A stretch of 64,000 nucleotides of DNA from Nitrospira defluvii (lineage in GTDB: Bacteria > Nitrospirota > Nitrospiria > Nitrospirales > Nitrospiraceae), in assembly GCF_905220995.1 (NCBI RefSeq), contig NZ_CAJNBJ010000017.1, positions 248,001 through 312,000 on the forward strand, in the 5' to 3' direction. The translations under genes and the position numbers were made by a program. The notes beneath the pieces are model-generated. The model saw only the letters and a list, made by a program, of their open reading frames with translations. It did not search any database and was not told where the DNA came from. Positions 1 to 6,897 of this stretch are shown here, piece by piece (within the stretch, counting starts at the first letter, position 1; the number at the start of each line of letters is the position of its first letter).

Positions 1-14
1 CACTGGTAAAGTTT
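1..14 (-). repeat. 14-bp inverted repeat, left copy
   Basis: These 14 bases are the exact reverse complement of 759-772. Read on the minus strand the unit contains ACTTTACC, which also occurs inside the MerR-type promoter at 658-688. The copy may extend beyond the window edge. It is either a regulator-binding half site for a gene to the left or one end of a small duplicated segment. Confidence 0.6.
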
Positions 15-35
15 GAATCTGTGAGCAATGGATAG

Positions 36-64
36 GGCCGGGAGCCTCAATCGGGCTCCCGGCC
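36..64 (-). terminator. Strong hairpin, probable terminator of the merR-micropeptide unit
   Basis: An 11-bp perfect stem (GGCCGGGAGCC pairing with GGCTCCCGGCC) closes a 7-base loop 9 bases beyond the stop codon of the micropeptide gene at 73-186. There is no clean U tract on the minus strand; on the plus strand it is followed by a short T-containing run, so it could also act in that direction. Confidence 0.6.
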
Positions 65-72
65 TTCGATGC

Positions 73-186
73 TTATGGACAGAACGGACAGGAAGGACAG
101 TCTTCTACGAAAGTCGCCAAGGTAGGCCATGTTCTCAGCAGCACGACCACAACCGAGGCAGGCAAAACAGTCAAGATGAGACGCAT
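73..186 (-). CDS. 37-residue membrane micropeptide with Cys-rich tail
   Basis: This short frame starts at ATG 186 behind a near-perfect Shine-Dalgarno (AAGGAGGTGA, 8 bases from GGAGG to ATG) that overlaps the end of the merR gene upstream. The peptide has one hydrophobic segment (about residues 3-17, rich in V and L) and ends in CPSCPFCP, three cysteines in a C-x2-C-x2-C pattern. It is not a family I recognise. Its place directly behind a MerR-type regulator and before a hairpin suggests a co-transcribed metal-binding or membrane-anchored accessory peptide. It is too short for most gene finders; the evidence for it is the ribosome site, the tight spacing and the Cys pattern. Confidence 0.6.
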   Translation of the reverse strand: MRLILTVLPASVVVVLLRTWPTLATFVEDCPSCPFCP

Positions 187-191
187 ACCAC

Positions 192-635
192 TCACCTCCT
201 TCTCGACTCAGCAGTAGGAGAAGGGAGTTCTTCGATCAGGCAGCAGATTTCATGCGGACCCAATGGCGGGCAGGGAAATCGACCCCGCCAGCGCCGACGA
301 TGCTGCTCCAGTTGAGTCCGGAGCTGAGTCAATAGCTCGATCTGCTGGTCCAAGGTCTTCAATTTCTTTCTGGCCCATGCATCTACAGTCTCGCAGGTTT
401 TGCTCCCCTGCTTGGGTGATGCAAAGAGCGTTCGAATCTCCGCTAAGGCAAACCCGATGCTCTTGGCCTTCCTGATAAATTGGACCCATCGGACTGCTTC
501 GACAGGATAGACCCGATAGCCGGTGTGTGTACGCGCAGGCTTTGGCAAAAGCCCACAGCTCTCCCAATAGCGTAGAGTCTTTGACGACACGCCTGTTTCA
601 GTTGCCAGCTTTCGGATAGTCAATGCCCTGTCCAC
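192..635 (-). CDS. MerR-family metal-responsive regulator
   Basis: A MerR-type DNA-binding activator of about 147 residues. The N-terminal winged helix-turn-helix is clear (TIRKLATETGVSSKTLRYWE, then a GYRVYP turn), followed by a long dimerisation helix. Cysteines near the effector region (KTCETV, around residue 80) and a C-terminal IEELPSPT-like tail resemble metal-sensing members. I place the start at GTG 635 because AGAGGAGAGGGGA lies just upstream; an in-frame ATG at 707 would put the promoter inside the gene. Its own promoter at 658-688 has the 19-bp spacer typical of MerR control, so autoregulation is likely. It appears to form an operon with the micropeptide gene at 73-186. The metal cannot be read from the sequence. 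Confidence 0.85.
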   Translation of the reverse strand: MDRALTIRKLATETGVSSKTLRYWESCGLLPKPARTHTGYRVYPVEAVRWVQFIRKAKSIGFALAEIRTLFASPKQGSKTCETVDAWARKKLKTLDQQIELLTQLRTQLEQHRRRWRGRFPCPPLGPHEICCLIEELPSPTAESRRR

Positions 636-657
636 GCTCCCCTCTCCTCTGCGGTAA

Positions 658-688
658 GGATAAACCCTCCTCTTACGGTAAAGTTCAA
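658..688 (-). promoter_or_regulatory. MerR-type promoter with 19-bp spacer
   Basis: On the minus strand TTGAAC and TTATCC are separated by exactly 19 bases. This over-long spacer is the hallmark of promoters activated by MerR-family proteins. The spacer carries an imperfect dyad (ACTTTACC ... GGAGGGT). It drives the merR gene at 192-635. Confidence 0.65.
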
Positions 689-708
689 GTGGATTTTGCG
701 GCTTCAAG

Positions 709-746
709 TCATGATGGCAAACCCGCTGGGGGTTCTGGCATCATGA
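709..746. other. Imperfect hairpin or operator-like inverted repeat
   Basis: TCATGATG at 709-716 pairs with CATCATGA at 739-746 and the arms extend inward with a few mismatches around a GCTG centre. It is followed at once by the palindrome CATGACGTCATG and then by the right copy of the 14-bp repeat (759-772). No gene starts here on the plus strand, so its role is unclear. The rest of the interval to 886 shows no gene. Confidence 0.4.
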
Positions 747-758
747 CGTCATGGGTTG

Positions 759-772
759 AAACTTTACCAGTG
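759..772 (+). repeat. 14-bp inverted repeat, right copy
   Basis: Exact reverse complement of bases 1-14. It sits in a TTGAAACTTTACCAGTG context, so a -35-like TTGAAA overlaps it, but I see no matching -10 element at 17-20 bases. With 1-14 it brackets the merR-micropeptide unit. Confidence 0.6.
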
Positions 773-886
773 CCGTCCGGCCCCTCGCCTCCTGTAGACT
801 TGTGGAGTCGACGTTAGGAGTGGTATCCGAGCCTGTCCTAGTACAACCCGAGTAAAGACCGTACCGCATGAAAGAATTAGAATGCA

Positions 887-1441
887 TTATTCCGGAATGG
901 AATCATTGAATCTGGGAGCTAACGTGCGGTTCTCGATAAAGATATATCCGCGTTCCTGAATGCCATCATATGTGAGATTGATCTCGCTCTGGGGACCTCG
1001 CCAAGTGAATTGCTGGCTAAGGCCGCGCATCATGGCCCCCGGTGTTCTGTCGATAGGGCCCAATAGAGATTCCAAATGAACCATGATCGTATTGTGGGTC
1101 TGAGCTCCATGGTAGTGGATCGTGACGCGTGCGAACTGTCCGTCAAATGTCACGAATCGCAAGGAGTCAACAACCGCATCACCCACTTTCGGAGGCCCCT
1201 GTTTGAGTTCATACTTTTGAATATGTTCGCCCGATTCCACTTTGATTAAGTCCTGAACATCCGCCAGCAATGCTCCCCACTGAAACCCGTAGAACCCATT
1301 GGGATCTGCTGTCATTGGACCCGCGGCGAGGTCCGGCAGCACGATGAATGCCCAGAGGAACAGGCTGCCCAACCCGAACAGTGGAAGGCGGATGCCTCGC
1401 ACATCACCATCGCATGAGACCAGTCTTGAACATGCAAACAC
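887..1441 (-). CDS. Hypothetical exported protein
   Basis: Up to 184 residues. A hydrophobic stretch (LFGLGSLFLWAFIVLPDLAAG, split here for length) at about residues 20-41 looks like a signal peptide; the mature part is soluble, with a repeated G-F-x-W and T-I-H-Y-like beta pattern and no motif I recognise. The start is uncertain: the frame opens at GTG 1441 and an internal GTG at 1402 would give a more usual signal peptide; neither has a good ribosome site. It is the last gene of the minus-strand run that begins at the fluoride riboswitch near 6.0 kb, but the 150-base gap to its upstream neighbour leaves room for a separate promoter. Confidence 0.55.
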   Translation of the reverse strand: MFACSRLVSCDGDVRGIRLPLFGLGSLFLWAFIVLPDLAAGPMTADPNGFYGFQWGALLADVQDLIKVESGEHIQKYELKQGPPKVGDAVVDSLRFVTFDGQFARVTIHYHGAQTHNTIMVHLESLLGPIDRTPGAMMRGLSQQFTWRGPQSEINLTYDGIQERGYIFIENRTLAPRFNDSIPE

Positions 1442-1590
1442 TGGTTATGCCTCTCCAGCAGTAGCACCCATCCCATGAACAGTGTCGGTCGACAGCGGTA
1501 AGTGAGGCGGCAGCGCAAGCAGAAAGAAACTGCCTGCACTCTCGATCGTTGGAGGGCTGCAGTTCTCCGCTGGTCTTTTCATCACCCCGT

Positions 1591-2055
1591 TCAATATTGA
1601 GAACTCGGCTGCTCCTTTTGTGCTGCTACCATGTCGGGACAACGATGCTCACGGATAATGTCTCCCATCTTCAGCATCAATTCAGCGAGCCTTTCGACCT
1701 GAGAATCGAGCGCGGGTGAGACAGAAGAATGAACGTCTCCGAAGCGGCGAAGCCCCTTGCTGTCGCACTCTTGTAGGGAAACCCAGAGTGACGAAAGCCC
1801 CCTGATGAGTTCCTGGCTGGTCGGGGTGGTCTCCCGCGGCAAGGAAAAGCAGTGTTTGAGTTCGCGAAGGATCGTCATGACTTCCTGAATCTCCTGTTGC
1901 AACGCCGGCGCGATATCAACCGAAATATCATTGCTGATCTCGAACATCACCCCGTGCTCTTCGGGACAGATTAATCTGGCCTCCAATGCACGCATCTTCT
2001 CCTCGATTAGGCGCATCACAATCTGAATGTTTCGCTCTTGCGCATCGTTTAACAT
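1591..2055 (-). CDS. Hypothetical coiled-coil protein
   Basis: About 154 residues, mostly helical, with heptad-like runs in the first third (RNIQIVMRLIEEKMRALEARL) and another helical stretch near the C-terminus (LDSQVERLAELMLKMGDIIRE). No family recognised. I choose ATG 2055 because it overlaps the stop codon of the HEAT-repeat gene by 7 bases (2049-2055), a usual translational coupling; a longer frame reaches 2157 but lies wholly inside that gene. It is probably made together with its neighbour and may bind it. Confidence 0.6.
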   Translation of the reverse strand: MLNDAQERNIQIVMRLIEEKMRALEARLICPEEHGVMFEISNDISVDIAPALQQEIQEVMTILRELKHCFSLPRETTPTSQELIRGLSSLWVSLQECDSKGLRRFGDVHSSVSPALDSQVERLAELMLKMGDIIREHRCPDMVAAQKEQPSSQY

Positions 2056-3026
2056 GTGCGCCCCGTTCCTAATTGCGTCAAGAGAGCCAGTGCAGCCTGG
2101 CGGGCATGGGCCGAGAACAGAATGGACTCTGATTTTACCGTCGCATCGCTTCGACACAACGCCCGCTCAACAAACGGGATGGCAACCGGACCGATGCGCG
2201 AGATCGCCTCGGCGCACCGATCTCGCTGGAGAAAGTCTGGATGGGTCAAACCCGCGAGTAAGGCGGGCACGGCATCAAGCACCCTATCACCCCCTTCCAC
2301 CTCTACCAGGGCCAGCGCCGCCTCCGTCCGAACCTTTTCGTAGTGATCGCACAAGGCGGTTCGGATCGGATTCACCGCCGTCTTGGCATGCAAGAGGCCG
2401 AGCAGTCGAAGCGCCTCCGCGCGTCGCTCCATACTCGGAAGCAATTCTTCCTCATAAGACATCCGGCGCTGTTCGAGCGTGGCTGTGAGAAATGGGATCG
2501 CCGCGGCTTCCATGTTAAGAATAGCCCGCGAGAAGCGGCCTCGCTTGAAGGCATCCTCCAAGCCCTCCACAAGCCACGGCAGTGCGCTCTTCTCCCGCAA
2601 CTGAACTAGTGCTTCGGCAGCGCCAACAAGACGATGCCTACGCAATGCCTCAAGGAGGGCCGGAATCGCTCGTTGCTCTCCGAGCCGTGCCAATTGACAG
2701 GCAGCAGCGTTCTGCACGTCCTCCTCGGAGAGCCGTAAGATGGGACTCAGTCCATCGAGGCGGGAAGGATCGAGCGCGTGTACCAGCCCTTGAAACGCCG
2801 CCTCCCCTTTCACATAGCCGAGCGCTTCGGCTGCCAGCACCCGCCCCTCGGAGAATTGGCTGGGCGGTCCGAGTAGGAAGTGCACCAATGCGGGAACGGC
2901 GCGTTCGCCCAGGCTCAGGATGTCCGCCTGAACGTGAAGGTTGCTGTGGAGATTGTCGAGCCCTTGCACAAGGGTCTCGATGTTTTGATCCTCGGCCTGG
3001 GGCCGAGCCGTGTCTCGATTGATCAT
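2049..3026 (-). CDS. HEAT/PBS-lyase-type repeat protein
   Basis: About 325 residues of alpha-helical repeats of roughly 30 residues each, with recurring A-x-P-A-L-x-x-A-L motifs (for example ERAVPALVHFL, QRAIPALLEALR, LDAVPALLAGL, PVAIPFVERAL). Such proteins are protein-protein scaffolds. There is no signal peptide from the chosen start, so it should be cytosolic. The frame stays open to 3143, but the first 39 residues look non-coding, so I use ATG 3026. It lies downstream of a dynamin-like GTPase in the same orientation with a 186-base gap, and overlaps the next gene. Confidence 0.7.
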   Translation of the reverse strand: MINRDTARPQAEDQNIETLVQGLDNLHSNLHVQADILSLGERAVPALVHFLLGPPSQFSEGRVLAAEALGYVKGEAAFQGLVHALDPSRLDGLSPILRLSEEDVQNAAACQLARLGEQRAIPALLEALRRHRLVGAAEALVQLREKSALPWLVEGLEDAFKRGRFSRAILNMEAAAIPFLTATLEQRRMSYEEELLPSMERRAEALRLLGLLHAKTAVNPIRTALCDHYEKVRTEAALALVEVEGGDRVLDAVPALLAGLTHPDFLQRDRCAEAISRIGPVAIPFVERALCRSDATVKSESILFSAHARQAALALLTQLGTGRTC

Positions 3027-3211
3027 AGTCAGGCACCATGGGCCAACAGATGTGGATCTCGCGGTTCTCGGCACACATGTTCCACCAGGAGCCAGAAGAA
3101 ACTGCTCACTCCACAACAATCCTGTGTCATATCCTCCGGACAAGACACCTCAAGCACATTCTCCGCGGGCCGAACACCATGGTCCCTGACCTGTCCTCAT
3201 TCTGCGTCGTC

Positions 3212-3523
3212 TCAACGCACCCTACCTTTTGGACTCGGCCCCGCTAAGGTCGTCTTCTGAGAGTCCTCATCCGACTGAGAACTGGGTCGCTTTTCTTCTC
3301 GCCCCTGGTCTTGAGGCTTTATGTCACCGGGATAGGTTTTCAATGCCTCGGGGTAGGCAGAAGGTGTCGTCACAGGGCCAAGGTTGCCGAGGGCTTTATC
3401 CAATGACTGAAGTGTCGGATCACGTCCTACATCGTCCGTACATCGAACTGCTCCGCCCACATCTTGACAGGTGCCGGCAAAGCCCGGACTGGCCCATAGC
3501 AGTATCAGTACCATCCACCACAT
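3212..3523 (-). CDS. Small secreted Cys-containing protein
   Basis: 103 residues from ATG 3523, which is preceded by AAGGAAGGCGGA. The first 17 residues (MWWMVLILLWASPGFAG) are a signal peptide, followed by TCQDVGGAVRCTDD, a close Cys pair that could form a disulfide, and a low-complexity charged C-terminus rich in P, S, E and K. The family is not recognised. It follows the dynamin-like gene by 63 bases in the same orientation and is probably part of that operon. Confidence 0.65.
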   Translation of the reverse strand: MWWMVLILLWASPGFAGTCQDVGGAVRCTDDVGRDPTLQSLDKALGNLGPVTTPSAYPEALKTYPGDIKPQDQGREEKRPSSQSDEDSQKTTLAGPSPKGRVR

Positions 3524-3585
3524 TCCGCCTTCCTTACAGTTAAATGATGTTCGGCAACAACAGCGGTGAATCATGATTGTCACAG

Positions 3586-5394
3586 TTACAAGAGACCCCC
3601 GCCTAAACTGGAAGGGGCCTGACCAGAAAGCGTGGCCCAAGCTTGCTCCAAATGCTGTCGATGGTGTTGCAATCGACGGAGCTCTGGCCCCTGCCGTAAT
3701 TCGCGTTTCTCTTGAAGCTTCCAGGCGGAATGGATGGACGCCTGGATGGAGGCCTGCACGCTCGTCAACTGCGTCTCGAGACGTGTCTCGAATTGCCGAA
3801 ATGCGTCCGCAAGATTCTGATTCGTCGCCCAGCGCAATTCTCCAACGTTTCTGGCCACGAGATATCTGACATCGTCCTGCAATCGTTGTTCAACCCCTCT
3901 TGCACGGAGTCGCGCAGGCAAGAATCGGCGCATATAAGAGGCCGCTTGTTCAGTAAAGGAAGTGACCCATCGATGTCCGACGACGAGCGGTTCTCGCACC
4001 AGCTCCGGTCGATCAAGAACGACCCCCTCGAGGCAGGGCACTTCGAACACATCGGCCGCCGTTTGCCTGACTCGATGAATGAGGCTCTCCATGTCGCAAC
4101 AATGAAGTTCCTGCAGGGATTGGAAACGTGCAGTGGTCATTGCGAAGAGATCTTTCGTCGCGAGTGCGAACATCCGCTGAACCTCATCGGACAGCGCGCT
4201 TCGAATCTGTGCTTCGAATCCTCTTCTCCCGCTATCATGGCGCGCCTCATCACAGGCCTCCTGCACAAAACCGCCTAATGCCTCCTGTGCCTGCTCGGAA
4301 AGAATCGCCGCCTGCTGATCGACCTCTTCCAGCAGACGTTGACGGTCACCTCTCAAGCGATCATGCAGGTATCCCTGCTCGCGGTTTATCTTCGCCAAAT
4401 GGGCTTCAAACCGTTCGGCCCGACGCGCAAGGTCCTCGCGCGGCAATTCAAGGACCTTGCGGTGGAGATCCAAAGTAAAGCAAGCCTCCTGGATCAGGCG
4501 TACCCCCTTTCGCTGAATCGCGTCCTGCAGCGCTGCGCGCTTGTCGGTCAGGAGAAACTCTGCCAAAAAGGATTCGAGCTGACTCACTCCACTCTCAGCC
4601 TGCGGAAGTTGGGTATCTTCAAGGGTTGCCTCAAGGGCCTGCCGCGCGGAGAGGATAAAAATGCGCACCTCGCCCGAAAACCCAGCGTCATCCCGAATGG
4701 CCTGCTTCAAAAATGTCACGAGTTGTTGACGCTCCGACGGCGCAAGCAGGTCGGCCTTACTGAGGACAAAGATGACGCGGGTGGCAGACTCACGAACGGC
4801 CCGCAAAAATTGAACCTCAACCTCGGTGATGGGCGGATCGGGTGAGAGCACAAACAGCACGCCGTCGCAGGCAGGGAGCATGGCCCGAGCGGTGCGTGTG
4901 TTGTGCAGCACAGTGGACCCAATGCCAGGGGTATCCGTAATCTCTACACTTTGAGCAAGGAACGCGGCAGGATGGTCCACCTCCACGCGGGTGACACCTA
5001 ATCGATTGGCGGGATTCCCCTGTTCGGTGACATATCGCATCAGGACTGCTTGCAGCTGCTCCAGCGAGCCGTCGTAGTCTTCGAAGCGGCCATCCAGATG
5101 ATGGATCCGGATGCGTCGCTCAGGACCGTAGCGGATTGTGGTGGGAATGGCGGTGAGTGGGAGGATGCCCGTGGGCAAGAGCGGCTCATGCAATAACGCA
5201 TTGAGGAGCGTGCTCTTCCCCCGCTTGAACTGGCCCAGCACCGCCAACCTGAAACGTCCTTCCCGAAGACGCTGACCGAGTTCGCCCGCCATGACAGCAT
5301 ATCCCGAGAAATCCGAACCCATATCGGCAAGGGTGCGCTCAAGCTCTGCGAGCTGGTCCTTCAACCAATTCTCAGATCGAATGGGTGGCGGCAT
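3586..5394 (-). CDS. Dynamin-like GTPase
   Basis: A 602-residue bacterial dynamin-like protein. The GTPase domain shows a P-loop GQFKRGKS at residues 54-61, switch II DTPG at 154-157 and a G4-type SKAD at 212-215. The second half is a long helical stalk with coiled-coil character, and a hydrophobic or basic segment near residues 470-500 could contact membrane. Proteins of this family hydrolyse GTP to remodel, fuse or stabilise membranes. It sits second in an operon whose leader is a fluoride riboswitch (5980-6042), 59 bases behind a small membrane protein gene. That context, rather than the family, suggests a role in membrane protection under fluoride stress. Confidence 0.85.
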   Translation of the reverse strand: MPPPIRSENWLKDQLAELERTLADMGSDFSGYAVMAGELGQRLREGRFRLAVLGQFKRGKSTLLNALLHEPLLPTGILPLTAIPTTIRYGPERRIRIHHLDGRFEDYDGSLEQLQAVLMRYVTEQGNPANRLGVTRVEVDHPAAFLAQSVEITDTPGIGSTVLHNTRTARAMLPACDGVLFVLSPDPPITEVEVQFLRAVRESATRVIFVLSKADLLAPSERQQLVTFLKQAIRDDAGFSGEVRIFILSARQALEATLEDTQLPQAESGVSQLESFLAEFLLTDKRAALQDAIQRKGVRLIQEACFTLDLHRKVLELPREDLARRAERFEAHLAKINREQGYLHDRLRGDRQRLLEEVDQQAAILSEQAQEALGGFVQEACDEARHDSGRRGFEAQIRSALSDEVQRMFALATKDLFAMTTARFQSLQELHCCDMESLIHRVRQTAADVFEVPCLEGVVLDRPELVREPLVVGHRWVTSFTEQAASYMRRFLPARLRARGVEQRLQDDVRYLVARNVGELRWATNQNLADAFRQFETRLETQLTSVQASIQASIHSAWKLQEKRELRQGPELRRLQHHRQHLEQAWATLSGQAPSSLGGGLL

Positions 5395-5452
5395 GATTGC
5401 GAGCGAACGCTCCTCCTGGGGGACTCTCCTGTGAACGTCTTAAGCTCGGAGA

Positions 5453-5896
5453 CTAGCCCTCTGACCCGGTAGCTTTGTCGTATTGCCCCTTCAGCAGCCT
5501 CAGCTTGTCCTGAACGCTCTCGCGCATCTCTTTCTGACTCCATTTGGCATCTCCCGGTGCCGAGTCTAATTTCGGGACTTCCCGTAGGATGTCATCTCGA
5601 GTCTGAACCAAATCCAGGATGGTCGCTCGACTATTGGGCTTATCTCGTAATTGCTCGATCAGGGCATCCACCTTGCCGATAATCTTTTCCACCTGGAATC
5701 GAAACTGCCTCGCATCATTCGGCAATGAGTCAACGGTCAAAGAATCAGCGGCAGAAGCTACACCGGTGCGCGGACGCAAAACTGACAAATCCACGTGCCA
5801 CAGCAGGATCCAACCCAGTAACATTCCCGCCAGTATGGCCATGATTCGCTCTGTACCACTGATACCTTCATCTTCCCAGCTCTCTGTCCCGTTCAT
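5453..5896 (-). CDS. Small single-span membrane protein, first gene after a fluoride riboswitch
   Basis: 147 residues. One transmembrane segment (about residues 18-34, IMAILAGMLLGWILLWHV) is followed by a helical, charged domain with coiled-coil features (QVEKIIGKVDALIEQL). Start ATG 5896 has a good ribosome site (GTGAGGAG, 3 bases before ATG). No family recognised. It lies 55 bases after the terminator arm of the fluoride riboswitch and 59 bases before the dynamin-like gene, so it may be a membrane anchor or partner for that GTPase; this is inference from order only. Confidence 0.7.
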   Translation of the reverse strand: MNGTESWEDEGISGTERIMAILAGMLLGWILLWHVDLSVLRPRTGVASAADSLTVDSLPNDARQFRFQVEKIIGKVDALIEQLRDKPNSRATILDLVQTRDDILREVPKLDSAPGDAKWSQKEMRESVQDKLRLLKGQYDKATGSEG

Positions 5897-5950
5897 AAGC
5901 TCCTCACTTTCGTCGGAGGTGAACGTTCCTGGTCAGCCTTCGCTCTGGGA

Positions 5951-5988
5951 TAAAAAAAACTCCTACAGCGGGTCTCGCCGTAGGAGTT
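5951..5988 (-). terminator. Riboswitch-controlled intrinsic terminator
   Basis: On the minus strand AACTCCTAC and GTAGGAGTT pair around a loop of about 13 bases and are followed by eight U. The left arm is the last conserved element of the fluoride aptamer, so aptamer and terminator compete for the same bases; ligand binding should keep the terminator open and let transcription pass. Confidence 0.85.
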
Positions 5989-6042
5989 ATCAGTCGCTTC
6001 GTCTTCAGACGAGCGGCGCTTCGCGGTGAACTCCATCACCGA
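5980..6042 (-). promoter_or_regulatory. Fluoride riboswitch (crcB motif) 1
   Basis: On the minus strand the element opens with GGTGATGGAGTTCACC (5'-most helix, 6025-6040) and ends with CTGATAACTCCTAC, the two conserved blocks of the crcB/fluoride aptamer; a small stem with a TGAA loop lies between. An almost identical arrangement occurs at 11080-11143. The element has a promoter upstream and a terminator that shares its last bases, so it should act at transcription elongation. It heads the genes at 5896 and downstream, including the dynamin-like GTPase. Assignment rests on my recall of the consensus. Confidence 0.88.
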
Positions 6043-6059
6043 TCTATCGCATGCTTTGA

Positions 6060-6088
6060 TTCATACAACCCCATTAAAGCGGTGTCAA
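6060..6088 (-). promoter_or_regulatory. Promoter of fluoride riboswitch 1 operon
   Basis: On the minus strand TTGACA and TATGAA are separated by 17 bases, a near-consensus housekeeping promoter. The predicted start lies just before the aptamer. Confidence 0.7.
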
Positions 6089-6452
6089 TAAGGTGCATAC
6101 AACCGATTGGCCTCTGTAAACGAATCCACGTTGCTTTCCCTCAATGAGCGGCTTCGCGTGGTGCAGGGCGTGGTATCAGAGAGAGACGACTACAGAGGGA
6201 CAAGAGCGGTAGGCCGACCGGGGCTTGATCTGACCATCCACATCGCCACCACGAGGTCACCAATGGACGGATCTTCGGCCTTGGTTTATGGTGGCGGCCG
6301 AATCCAGCGCGATGGCGACATCTCGTTCCGGCCTGTAGCCTGATCGCGTCCACGATCTATTATCAAGCGTCCTCGTTACTCTTTAAGGTAGCCTCGAAAA
6401 TCCACAATCTCCCGAGCCTGGATCCCTTGCTACGCCTCCTCATCACCGCTGC
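6089..6452. other. Gene-poor interval between the two fluoride operons
   Basis: About 360 bases without a gene I can support. Short frames of 70-78 codons occur on both strands but have no ribosome site and no protein-like pattern. It contains the 3' end region of the usp operon; I see no strong terminator. Confidence 0.4.
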
Positions 6453-6875
6453 TTATTTCACAACAAGCACGCTGCAGGGCGCGAGTCGTATAAGATTTTG
6501 CGATGTGCCACCCCAAATGCGTCCGTAGATGTTCGAATGCCCTGTGAAGCCTATGACGAGCAAATCGAAGTCGTGGTCTTTCGCATATGTGACGATCGTT
6601 TCCACGGCGTGTCCCGGAATGACATGCGATGTGAGCCGGACATCCTGAGCGGCGGCTGCCGCATTGGCTTCGGCAATCACTTTTTGGAAAAATTCCTTGG
6701 CTTCCTCTTTGGCCTCGATCACTTCTCCCATCAGTGCAGCATAGTGCGGGAGATGTTCTTCCACGCAAATCTGGTGCAAATCTGCCTCATCGCGTTTCGC
6801 CATGTCGATTGCGGCGAGCAAAGCACCCCTAGCTCCGGAAGACCCGTCATTGGCCACGAGAATTGTTCGATACAT
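6453..6875 (-). CDS. Universal stress protein (UspA family)
   Basis: 140 residues, one Usp domain. The N-terminus MYRTILVANDGS supplies the usual Asp-containing first strand, and the C-terminal nucleotide loop GFTGH...GGTS fits the G-2x-G-9x-G(S/T) ATP-binding signature. It should be a small cytosolic dimer. It is the last gene of the minus-strand operon led by fluoride riboswitch 2 and follows the antiporter gene by 22 bases. Usp genes are among the gene types reported downstream of fluoride riboswitches in other bacteria. Confidence 0.9.
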   Translation of the reverse strand: MYRTILVANDGSSGARGALLAAIDMAKRDEADLHQICVEEHLPHYAALMGEVIEAKEEAKEFFQKVIAEANAAAAAQDVRLTSHVIPGHAVETIVTYAKDHDFDLLVIGFTGHSNIYGRIWGGTSQNLIRLAPCSVLVVK

Positions 6876-6897
6876 TGGCAGCCTCCTTCATGGTTGG

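Noticed and set aside
783-835. GTGGAGTCGAC sequence resembling a ZntR-type site
   Set aside because: Only half of the dyad matches and no gene follows in the right direction.
6107-6343. 78-codon plus-strand frame in the spacer between fluoride operons
   Set aside because: No ribosome site, no recognisable pattern.
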